Positions 32,944 to 40,987 of a stretch of DNA of 64,000 bases are shown here, one piece after another. The DNA lies in assembly GCA_021732975.1 (NCBI GenBank), contig JAKFWC010000021.1, forward strand, positions 303,738-367,737. The letters are read 5' to 3'. The position numbers and the translations under genes are program-made. Under the pieces are notes generated by a model. It was not told the DNA's origin. It worked only from the letters and a program-made list of their open reading frames with translations, and searched no databases. Position 1 is the stretch's first letter, and every line of letters starts with the position of its first letter. Source of the stretch: Planctomycetaceae bacterium. GTDB taxonomy: Bacteria > Planctomycetota > Planctomycetia > Planctomycetales > Planctomycetaceae.

Positions 32944-34305
32944 ATGACTGCGGAGATTGAATTCATGCCAACCCGACGCACTCTTTTCGATCTTCGCCCG
33001 TCGGCGTTTGCCTGGAGCGGTTTGGCACTCGCCCTTAGCTGCGGTGCTTGTGCGTCGCCGTCCGTGGCTCAGCGAGCGGATACCAAATTTCCGTTGACGA
33101 CGGCAGCGACGTGTTCGGCGTCGGAAACCGGCGTGACGCGGATTCAACGGCAGCCCGTCGTTGACACACATCCAGCGTACTTGTGCGAACAGTACGATCC
33201 TGCTTTGAATCGTCAATCCAAGCTTACCGATAGCGGGATTCAACAAGTCGCCTACCAGAATGCGGGACCGGCTTGCCCACCGGAAGCGATCACGTCGTGT
33301 CCGCCCGAAGCCCGTGTGCCATTTTCGCCTGTGAACCCATACGGCATCGGCATGCCAGTCTGTGATGTTGCCTGCCAGCCGTCGCCGCATCATTATCCCG
33401 ACGAATATCTCTGTGACGGCGGCGACCGCGAGATTCCCGTTCATTACTACGAAGACGAACGGCAAGGACTCGACACCGAAGACACCGTTGCCGAATTCAC
33501 CGATCACAAGGGCAAGCAACGGACCAGCAAATCGAATAAGGTGTGCGTCTACGCCCCGCGGTTCGCGTCGGTCCGGTCGGTGAGTTTGCCGCACGAAGAA
33601 GGGACGATTGTCGAAGTCGGCCGGGCAGAAAACACCGCCGGCGGCAACGAACTTCACACTCGTCTGGCGGCGAATCTCAAGAACAAAAACGTGGCGGCGA
33701 GTGGCGTCAAAATGCGGTCGCGGGCCAGCGGTCTCGACAACGAACTCGTGCCGAATGTCGCCGCCCAACGGCAACGGCCCCACATGCACGACAAAGTGCT
33801 GAATTTGTTCCAGGACATCGTGTCACTGCAGGCCGGCACACTCGACCAGGGCGATATGGCCCGTCTCGGCCTCGGTATTCAAGCCGCCCACTTCTGGTCG
33901 AAAGAGCAATACCCGGTTATCCAGGGCAAAGCCGTCCAGGCAGCCATCGGCCAATCCGAAATTAGCGCGTCGGCCATCACCGTCATCGACGATCTGAAGA
34001 GCGACCAACCCGGCAAGCTGCGGATCGTCAAAGTTGCCGACAAGGAATCCGCGGAAGTCGGCGAGATCGTCACCTTCACGATCCGTTACGACAACCTTGG
34101 GCCGCGCGAAGTCACCTCCGTGCGGATCGTCGATAACCTGACGCCACGGCTCGAATACGTGGAAGACAGTGCGACCTCGGATCGCGCCGGCAAGCTCGTG
34201 GTGCAGGACAACGGCGAAGGCAGTCTCGTGATGATCTGGGAACTGGATGACAATCTGCCGGAGCACACCGGTGGCACTGTCACCTTCCAGGCCCGCGTGC
34301 GGTAA
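32944..34305 (+). CDS. Secreted protein with C-terminal DUF11 (Ig-like) domain
   Basis: A 453-residue exported protein. Signal-like region FAWSGLALALSCGACAS (about 22-38). A Cys-rich part follows (90-165: GPACPPEAITSCPPEA, PVCDVACQ, YLCDGG), then a central domain (190-330) with FASVRSVSLPHEEG. The DUF11 repeat (335-453) includes IVKVADKESAEVGEIVTFTIRYDNLGPREVTSVRIVDNLTPRLEYVEDS. DUF11 domains occur in surface and adhesion proteins. A second start, ATG 32965, has a better ribosome site (GGAG). It forms an operon-like row with the two genes before it and ends at a terminator. Confidence 0.82.
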   Translation: MTAEIEFMPTRRTLFDLRPSAFAWSGLALALSCGACASPSVAQRADTKFPLTTAATCSASETGVTRIQRQPVVDTHPAYLCEQYDPALNRQSKLTDSGIQQVAYQNAGPACPPEAITSCPPEARVPFSPVNPYGIGMPVCDVACQPSPHHYPDEYLCDGGDREIPVHYYEDERQGLDTEDTVAEFTDHKGKQRTSKSNKVCVYAPRFASVRSVSLPHEEGTIVEVGRAENTAGGNELHTRLAANLKNKNVAASGVKMRSRASGLDNELVPNVAAQRQRPHMHDKVLNLFQDIVSLQAGTLDQGDMARLGLGIQAAHFWSKEQYPVIQGKAVQAAIGQSEISASAITVIDDLKSDQPGKLRIVKVADKESAEVGEIVTFTIRYDNLGPREVTSVRIVDNLTPRLEYVEDSATSDRAGKLVVQDNGEGSLVMIWELDDNLPEHTGGTVTFQARVR

Positions 34306-34352
34306 CACGGAATGACATCACCAATGTAAGCGTGGGGGGAACCCGCGAGAAA

Positions 34353-34388
34353 GCCGTCGGCGATCCAACGATCGCGGACGGCTTTTTT
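34353..34388 (+). terminator. Rho-independent terminator
   Basis: GCCGTCGGCGATC, loop CAAC, GATCGCGGACGGC (12 of 13 paired), followed by six T. This is the clearest intrinsic terminator in the window. It closes the envelope-protein operon. Confidence 0.9.
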
Positions 34389-34524
34389 CGTTGTGGGTGC
34401 TGCCTCGAAATTCCCCGGCTCGGACGAGCCTCAATCGCAGATCCATGCCTTGGTGCGGGCTTCCGTCAGATTGTCTCCCGCGAATTTTCGTTGGCCGCGC
34501 TCACATTTCGCTCCGCTGAGACGT

Positions 34525-36810
34525 ATGATGGCCAGTTCCTGCGGACTGCCGGTGTTCGCTGCGCTGTTTCCATTTTCCTCAGTTGACTTCGACGTGTGTT
34601 ATTTGCCCTCTGCGGTTCGCCTTTTCGCCGGCTGGCTGCTGCTCAGCGTCTCGTGCGTTTCCGCGGGCGAGAGTCCGGATGTACGCTGGTCGTTCGGCTG
34701 GGCTGGGACGTTAATTGTCGGCCGGTGGATGTCCGCAACCGTCGATCTCGATATCAAAGACGCCGGCCGGTATGAAGTGCAAGTTGCCGCCCTCGATTCC
34801 ATCGGCCACACCGCGCGGTATGCGTCGAAGGCCGTTGATCTGGCCCCCGGATCGCACCAATTATCCGGGCTGTTTCAACTGGGGCGATTGGAAGGGGATT
34901 TCACGGCCCGCGTGTTGAAGGACGGCCAGCCCTTTGCCGAGCGGCGGGTGCGTCCCGGCGTCGATGCCGATGTTTCCGCGGTGATGAAGCTCTCGGATCG
35001 GATGTTCGTCGCGATCGGCAACCCTCGTGGGATGGACAACCTGGCCCACTTCGATTCGGAAGGTGAACCGGCGCGGGTGGTCGTCAGTCCGCATCCCACG
35101 GGAGAAGGGTTGCCGACGGATCCGCTGAGTTATGACGGTGTGCATGCCGTCGTGATTGCCGGTGATCAGCGCTTGGCGGAACCCGTGCTTGCAGCCCTGT
35201 TGGAATGGGTTCAACGCGGCGGACGGTTGATTGTTTCCATTCCGAAAGATGTCGCCGGGTGGAGTACGAATCCCCTGCGGACTTCGTTGCCGATCACGGT
35301 GGCTCCCGAACCGTACATTGTGCGGGAATTGGGGTCGCTCGAAGTGTTTGCGGGCCGGAATGTGCGGATTCCGTCGCCGGGCCGGTTGGCGATTGCGCGC
35401 ATGGAAGTCCGCGAGGGCGTGATTCTCGCCGGGACGCGCGACGAGCCTCTGATGGCGAGTGCTCCGTTGGGGTTGGGTGAAGTCACCGTCCTCGCCCTCG
35501 ATCTGACACAGGCCCCGCTCGCGAACTGGGGGGGGCTCAACGATTTCACGGCCCGGTTACTGAAAGTGTCCAATGACGCGGCGAACAACAATCAGCGACG
35601 GCCGCAGCAAGTCGGGCAACTAACCACGACGGGGATTTCTGACCTCGCCTCACAACTGGTTGCCTCGCAAGACCACTTCCAGACGATCCGTCGCGCTTCG
35701 CCGTGGTTGGTGATGGGCTGGCTGTTGCTGTACATCCTGATTGTCGGTCCGCTCGATTATTTCCTCGTCCACTACGTGCTGCGAAAGCCGGGTTGGACAT
35801 GGGTCACCGTGCTGGTGTCGGCGATCGGGTTTGGCTGGATCGCGGCTCAATCGGCCCAATCTGCCACTCCCTCCGGTCCGATGTTGAAGCAGTTGGATGT
35901 GCTCGATGTCGATGTGGCGCAGGAGCGGATTCACCACCGAACGTGGGCAACGCACTATGCTCCCGTCACCGCCCGGGCGGATTGGCAATTCGTCCCCATT
36001 CCTGCGTCAATGAGTTCGGCTTCGATGTTGTCCCTGGGAACATTCTCCGCACCGGAAGCGGCATTCGGCGGAATGTACCGAGCACCGGGGTCCGAATGGA
36101 ATCGGACCGAATACGTTGTCGAACCCACACGTGGCGTGGCTCAGGGTACTCCGACATTGGAACGGAGCACGCAGCAATGGTTGGCAACATGGTCTGAAAC
36201 CGATGTCCAACCCTTTGAAGGCGACTTGCGGGCCGACGGCCTCGGTCGGCTCACCGGAACCATATCGCATCATTTCCCCGGTTCCATTCGCGACTGGATG
36301 CTCGTCTTCGGCAATCGCGTGTACCGGTTGCAAAAGGATCGCGACGATGCACTCAGTCTCGAGTGGAAGCCCGAAACGAAGCTCTCGCTGGAAGCTCCGC
36401 AGATGTTTCAGCGCGAGCTCCGCGGTTTTTTGACGGGATCAATCGCTCACATCGATCGAACCACTGAACGCCTCTCCGGTACCGTGCGCAACGAACAGAC
36501 CCGTTATGATCCGCTGGATCGCGATCCCCTGGCGGTGTGGCAGACGCTCACGTTTCACGCGGAATCCGGCGCGGAAAGTTACACAACGCTCACCAACGAC
36601 CTGTTGCAAAACGATGACTTCTCCCGCCAGTTGGAACTCGGCCGAGCCGTAATTTTCGGTCGGCTGGAGGCCCCCTCGCGGTTGGTCATTAATCGCATAG
36701 GTCAACCGGTGACTGCGGATGAATTGACGGTTGTTGTGCGGATGGTCATTCCTGTCGGCCGTTCGACCGAAATCCAACGGACTTTGCCGAAGCTCGACAA
36801 GATTCCGTAA
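34525..36810 (+). CDS. Large membrane protein with GATase-like domain (ABC/gliding-type accessory)
   Basis: A 761-residue protein. It has a signal sequence (FAGWLLLSVSCVSAG), a beta-rich N-terminal domain, and a class-I glutamine-amidotransferase-like segment (YDGVHAVVIAGDQRLAEPVLAALLEWVQRGGRLIVSIPKD). Two membrane helices follow (PWLVMGWLLLYILIVGPLDYFLVHYVL and TWVTVLVSAIGFGWIAAQ), with a large extracytoplasmic C-terminal part. The GATase segment lacks an obvious Cys nucleophile, as in GldG/DUF4350-type proteins. It precedes an ABC ATPase by about 70 bases, so the two may work together. The start is uncertain: ATG 34525, GTG 34594, or further upstream. Confidence 0.65.
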   Translation: MMASSCGLPVFAALFPFSSVDFDVCYLPSAVRLFAGWLLLSVSCVSAGESPDVRWSFGWAGTLIVGRWMSATVDLDIKDAGRYEVQVAALDSIGHTARYASKAVDLAPGSHQLSGLFQLGRLEGDFTARVLKDGQPFAERRVRPGVDADVSAVMKLSDRMFVAIGNPRGMDNLAHFDSEGEPARVVVSPHPTGEGLPTDPLSYDGVHAVVIAGDQRLAEPVLAALLEWVQRGGRLIVSIPKDVAGWSTNPLRTSLPITVAPEPYIVRELGSLEVFAGRNVRIPSPGRLAIARMEVREGVILAGTRDEPLMASAPLGLGEVTVLALDLTQAPLANWGGLNDFTARLLKVSNDAANNNQRRPQQVGQLTTTGISDLASQLVASQDHFQTIRRASPWLVMGWLLLYILIVGPLDYFLVHYVLRKPGWTWVTVLVSAIGFGWIAAQSAQSATPSGPMLKQLDVLDVDVAQERIHHRTWATHYAPVTARADWQFVPIPASMSSASMLSLGTFSAPEAAFGGMYRAPGSEWNRTEYVVEPTRGVAQGTPTLERSTQQWLATWSETDVQPFEGDLRADGLGRLTGTISHHFPGSIRDWMLVFGNRVYRLQKDRDDALSLEWKPETKLSLEAPQMFQRELRGFLTGSIAHIDRTTERLSGTVRNEQTRYDPLDRDPLAVWQTLTFHAESGAESYTTLTNDLLQNDDFSRQLELGRAVIFGRLEAPSRLVINRIGQPVTADELTVVVRMVIPVGRSTEIQRTLPKLDKIP

Positions 36811-36878
36811 ACCGATCTTTCCATCGAAGTGATTGAATTGCAGATACCCCGCCGGGGTTGATCGAGGAACCGCCGATC

Positions 36879-37805
36879 GTGATTGAAACCCGCCAGTTGA
36901 CGAAGCGCTACGGCCACCTCATCGCCGTCAACGAAATCAATCTCGTGCTCGGCGAGGGGGACGTGTTTGGCTTCATCGGCCCCAACGGCTCGGGCAAAAC
37001 GACGACGATGCGGATGATTGCCACGTTGCTGCAACCCGACTACGGCGAGGCGTATGTCTGCGGCAAATCGATCTACACGCATCAGCAGGAAATCCGTCGG
37101 CTCGTCGGTTACATGCCCGACTTCTTTGGCGTGTACGAAGACATGACGGTGATGGAATACCTCGAATTCTTCGCTGCGGCGTACCGCATTCACGGACCCG
37201 GACGCCGAAAAGTGTGCGAGGAAAAACTCGAACTCGTTGACATGAGCTTCAAACGCGATGCCATGGTGAACCAGCTTTCGCGCGGGCAAACGCAGCGCGT
37301 CGGTCTGGCCCGTGTGCTGCTGCACGAGCCGCAAGTCTTGCTGCTCGATGAACCCGCGAGTGGTCTCGATCCCCGCGCCCGCATCGAGATGCGGAATCTG
37401 TTGCGACGCCTCGGCGAGTTGAAGAAAACGGTCATCGTTTCCAGCCACATTCTTCCCGAACTCGCCGATGTGTGTACCCGCGTGGGGATGATCGAAAAGG
37501 GCAACCTGATCGTCGATGGTTATGTTGACGAAGTGATGCGCAAGGCCCGGCAACACATCCTGCTGCAGATTCGCGTCGCCGAGAGAACTAACGAAGCCGC
37601 GAAGCTGCTCGAGCAACATCCGTTGATCGACCGCGTCGAGATCGTGAAGGAGACCATCGAAGCACGCTTGAAACCCGGCGTGCTCGATTACAGCGAGATT
37701 CCGTCGGCGCTCATCGAAGCCCGGTACAAGATGTCGCTGTTCCGTGAGGAAGAGGTGAATCTCGAAACCGCGTTCCTGGCACTGACGCAAGGGCTCGTGC
37801 AGTAA
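36879..37805 (+). CDS. ABC transporter ATP-binding protein
   Basis: A 308-residue ATPase of the ABC-2 / multidrug class. Walker A GPNGSGKTT, the Q-loop region VGYMPDFFGVYEDMTVMEYLEFFAAAYRI, the signature LSRGQTQRVGLARVLLHEPQ, Walker B LLLDEPASGLDPRAR and the H-loop SSH are all present. The C-terminal 80 residues are an extra domain. The signature is LSRGQ, not LSGGQ. GTG 36879 is preferred for its GAGGA site; TTG 36858 is the longer option. No permease of its own is adjacent. Confidence 0.9.
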   Translation: MIETRQLTKRYGHLIAVNEINLVLGEGDVFGFIGPNGSGKTTTMRMIATLLQPDYGEAYVCGKSIYTHQQEIRRLVGYMPDFFGVYEDMTVMEYLEFFAAAYRIHGPGRRKVCEEKLELVDMSFKRDAMVNQLSRGQTQRVGLARVLLHEPQVLLLDEPASGLDPRARIEMRNLLRRLGELKKTVIVSSHILPELADVCTRVGMIEKGNLIVDGYVDEVMRKARQHILLQIRVAERTNEAAKLLEQHPLIDRVEIVKETIEARLKPGVLDYSEIPSALIEARYKMSLFREEEVNLETAFLALTQGLVQ

Positions 37806-37896
37806 TTCACTTGCGATTTGCACGATCTCAGTGCGTCAACCTTGTGATCCAGCAAAGCGCAAGCGGTGAAGAAAAACACTCATCACGGATGATGAT

Positions 37897-39207
37897 ATGT
37901 CTCTCCCGAATCCAACGGAACTCGCCGCGCGACTCCAGTCATCCTGTTCCGCGCGGGATATCATCGAAGTCCGTGAATTCCTCAACTCCCACGGCACCTT
38001 CCGCTTTCCCACACTCGCCAGTGGATTATTCTCCGCGTCGGCTTCGGATGCGGCCGACTTCGAGGTCACGGGCTATCGTCATGCGTGGGTCCGCGACACA
38101 ATCCACATCGCGCATGTCCTGTGGCGAACCGATCAACCCGGGATGGCTGTCCGGGCGGTCGAAGCCTTAATGACGTTCTTCCAAAAGCACCGCTATCGCT
38201 TCACCGATATTATTGACGGCCGGACAGATGGGCGCGATCCCCAACACCGGCCGCACATTCGCTTCGATGGCCATCAGCTTGTGGAAGTCGATGAGAAATG
38301 GTCGCACGCGCAGAACGATGCGCTGGGGGCGTTTCTATGGCTGTATCTCCGCATGATCGCCGAGGGGGCGCTGCGGCCGTCGCCCGCGCAATGGAATGTG
38401 CTCGCCGATTTCCCCGCCTTCTTTCGCTCTGTGAAATATTGGGAAGATGAGGACAGCGGTCATTGGGAAGAAACCCGCAAGATCGCCGCGTCGAGCATCG
38501 GCATCGTGGTGGCGGCGTTGCGTCAACTGCGCGAATTGCTGAGGGACGCCAAGTGCGATTTCGCCTGGAATCGCACCGAAAACAGTGTCGGGACCGAGGA
38601 ACTTGAGTGGCTCATCAAGAAGGGCGAAACGGCGTTACACTTGATCGTGCCGTACGAATGCCTGCAACCCGATCCGGCACAACACCGCCGTTACGATTCC
38701 GCCTTGCTGTTTCTGATTGAACCGTACGGCGTCATCACGGGCGCGGTGGCCGAGCAAATTGTGACCGATGTCCGCGAGAATCTGATGGGGCCGATCGGTA
38801 TCCGTCGTTACCTCGGCGATTCGTATTGGTGTGCGGACTACAAAGATCTGCTGGCCTCCGATCAGCGCACGGCCGACTTCAGCGATAATCTTGCCGAGCG
38901 CGACCGGTTGCTGGAGAAGGGGACCGAAGCCCAGTGGTGCCTGTTCGATCCGATTCTCTCGGTGATTTTCGCGAGACGGTTTGCGGAACACCGCCGTATG
39001 GAAGATCGCGAGCGGCAGTTCGAGCATCTCGCACGATCGCTGAAGCATCTCACGACCGCCAGTCACCCTGCGGGGGCTTACCGGTGTCCGGAATCCTACT
39101 TCCGTCACCGCGGCGAGTGGGTGCCGAATGACATCACGCCCCTCCTGTGGACCCAAGCCAACTTGCGCTGGGCGTTGTACCATGCCGAGCACACCGCAGG
39201 GGTGTGA
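37897..39207 (+). CDS. GH15-type glucan hydrolase / phosphorylase-kinase-like protein
   Basis: A 436-residue (alpha/alpha)6-barrel protein of glycoside hydrolase family 15, like the catalytic fold of glucoamylase and phosphorylase b kinase alpha. Motifs: YRHAWVRDTIHIAHVLWRTDQPGMA (the typical Y..W.RD motif), RIDG-like IRFDGHQLVEVDEKWSHAQNDALGAFLWLY, and YWEDEDSGHWEETRKIAASSIG (catalytic acid region, E.R). Near the end PAGAYRCPESYF and TPLLWTQANLRWALY are seen. There is no signal peptide, so it probably acts on cytoplasmic glycogen or a maltodextrin. Confidence 0.85.
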   Translation: MSLPNPTELAARLQSSCSARDIIEVREFLNSHGTFRFPTLASGLFSASASDAADFEVTGYRHAWVRDTIHIAHVLWRTDQPGMAVRAVEALMTFFQKHRYRFTDIIDGRTDGRDPQHRPHIRFDGHQLVEVDEKWSHAQNDALGAFLWLYLRMIAEGALRPSPAQWNVLADFPAFFRSVKYWEDEDSGHWEETRKIAASSIGIVVAALRQLRELLRDAKCDFAWNRTENSVGTEELEWLIKKGETALHLIVPYECLQPDPAQHRRYDSALLFLIEPYGVITGAVAEQIVTDVRENLMGPIGIRRYLGDSYWCADYKDLLASDQRTADFSDNLAERDRLLEKGTEAQWCLFDPILSVIFARRFAEHRRMEDRERQFEHLARSLKHLTTASHPAGAYRCPESYFRHRGEWVPNDITPLLWTQANLRWALYHAEHTAGV

Positions 39208-39226
39208 CTGAATCCGTGAGCGTCAA

Positions 39227-39282
39227 GGCGCTAGCCGCCGGTGTTTTCAGATTTGAGGAACCGGCCGCCAGCGCCTTGCCGT
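39227..39282. repeat. Imperfect palindrome GGCGCTAGCCGCCGGT
   Basis: GGCGCTAGCCGCCGGT at the left and ACCGGCCGCCAGCGCC at the right pair with two mismatches across a loop of about 20 bases. It lies in the gap before the DUF1501 gene. Confidence 0.6.
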
Positions 39283-39321
39283 TCACAATCTCATGGCTTC
39301 TGAACGGTCGCACGGATGTGT

Positions 39322-39327
39322 TATACT
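39322..39327 (+). promoter_or_regulatory. Extended -10 promoter (TGT-TATACT)
   Basis: TATACT preceded by TGN lies 34 bases before the DUF1501 start. GGAGAG follows as ribosome site before ATG 39361. Confidence 0.4.
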
Positions 39328-39360
39328 TGATGTGTTGCCCCTCGGAACGGAGAGATTGAG

Positions 39361-40827
39361 ATGACGCATGATCATTCCCGTTGTTCTGGTTCTCATCGCC
39401 GGGCCTTCCTGTCCGATGTTGGTATGGGCTTCACCGGGATGGCGCTCGGGGCGATGTTGGCCCAGGACGGGATCGTTCGGGCATCGACGGAAGCCGAGTG
39501 GTCGCCCCCGACGGGACAACCACACTTCACCCCGAAGGCGAAGAGTGTCGTCTGGCTCTTCATGAACGGCGGCGTCTCGCACATGGAGTCGTTCGACCCC
39601 AAACCCGAACTGACGAAGTACGCCGGCAAGTCGATCAATGAAACACCTTACGCCGATACGCAGAATCCCGAAAAACTCAAACTCGCGCGGGTTACGGTCG
39701 TCAACGATGCCAACGGTCAGCAGCGGAATAAGCTGTATCCGTTGCAGGTCGGCTTCCGCAAGTACGGGGAAGCGGGCATCGAGATGAGCGACTGGGTGCC
39801 GCACGTGGGAAGCAGCGTGGACGATATCGCCGTGATTCGTTCGATGTATACGACGGACGACAATCACGGTGCCCAGACGCAGTTTCACAGCGGCCGCCAC
39901 ATGCTGGATGGCGAATACCCCACGCTTGGGGCCTGGGTGCATTACGGACTCGGTTCGCTGAACGATAACCTGCCTCAGTTTCTATCGATGGGCAAACGGG
40001 AGTATTGGAACGCGAAGGATGGTCACTATCTGGGGCCGATGCACGACGCGATTCCGATCCGCGTCGATCCCAACAATCCGCTCGATTACGGCAAATCAGC
40101 GGGCGGCCTCACCGCAGAGGAGCAGCGGATCGGCTTCGATCTCGTCGGCAGGTTGAATCAATTGAAAGCCGTCGAGTATCCCAATGATCCAGCTTTGGCG
40201 GCACGCATCAAAGCCTATGAACTCGCGTTCCGAATGCAGACCTCGGTCCCGGAAACCTTGAACTTCAATACCGAAACAAAGGCGACGCAGGAGTTGTACG
40301 GTCTTGACGATCCTGCGACCAAAGATTTCGGCATGCAGATGCTCGCGACGCGGCGGTTCATCGAGCGCGGCGTACGCTTCATTCAAGTGCAGCACGGTGC
40401 CGGTGGGGCGGGCGTGTGGGATGCCCATGGAGGCTTGAAAGCCAATCACGAGAAGAATTTCCAGGCGGTCGACAAGCCGGTCGCCGGATTGCTTAAGGAC
40501 CTGAAGCAGCGCGGCCTACTTGATTCCACGTTGGTGATTTTCGCAAGTGAGTTCGGACGGACACCAGGAACACAGGGTTCGGACGGCCGCGATCACCATA
40601 TTTTCGGCTTCTCCGTCTGGATGGCCGGTGGTGGTATCAAAGGGGGCATCGTTCACGGAGCGACGGACGAGATTGGATTCCATGCTGTCGAGAATCGTCA
40701 CTACGTGACGGACATTCACGCGACGATTTTGCAGCAGATGGGGCTCGATTCCCGGCGGCTGGAGATTCCCGGACGGAAGCGGCTCGACATCGATCACGGC
40801 AAGGCGATTGCGGAAGTCATTGCGTGA
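39361..40827 (+). CDS. DUF1501 domain protein (sulfatase-fold), Tat-type leader
   Basis: A 488-residue protein. The leader contains [24 protein letters not shown], compatible with Tat export. The DUF1501 domain has [24 protein letters not shown], then [46 protein letters not shown] (metal motif) and [22 protein letters not shown]1501 is expanded in planctomycetes and usually paired with DUF1549/DUF1553 cytochrome genes. No such partner is present, so this is a solitary copy. Confidence 0.92.
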   Translation: MTHDHSRCSGSHRRAFLSDVGMGFTGMALGAMLAQDGIVRASTEAEWSPPTGQPHFTPKAKSVVWLFMNGGVSHMESFDPKPELTKYAGKSINETPYADTQNPEKLKLARVTVVNDANGQQRNKLYPLQVGFRKYGEAGIEMSDWVPHVGSSVDDIAVIRSMYTTDDNHGAQTQFHSGRHMLDGEYPTLGAWVHYGLGSLNDNLPQFLSMGKREYWNAKDGHYLGPMHDAIPIRVDPNNPLDYGKSAGGLTAEEQRIGFDLVGRLNQLKAVEYPNDPALAARIKAYELAFRMQTSVPETLNFNTETKATQELYGLDDPATKDFGMQMLATRRFIERGVRFIQVQHGAGGAGVWDAHGGLKANHEKNFQAVDKPVAGLLKDLKQRGLLDSTLVIFASEFGRTPGTQGSDGRDHHIFGFSVWMAGGGIKGGIVHGATDEIGFHAVENRHYVTDIHATILQQMGLDSRRLEIPGRKRLDIDHGKAIAEVIA

Positions 40828-40843
40828 TTGTGAGTTGAAACTT

Positions 40844-40865
40844 CCCAGAGATGGCAATCCCTGGG
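40844..40865. repeat. Hairpin, CCCAGGGAT family, copy B (degenerate)
   Basis: CCCAGAGATGGCAATCCCTGGG carries one mismatch in the arm. It lies 16 bases after the DUF1501 stop, in a position suited to a terminator. Confidence 0.65.
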
Positions 40866-40987
40866 CGTCGGACGGGGGTTGTATCCGTTAGAGGTGTTGA
40901 ATCCGGTAACTTCGCGCTAAGTCGTACAACCGTTATTGCCGATACCAACCGAAGACCGAACAGGGGGACAGCCGGGGGGGTTGTTCC

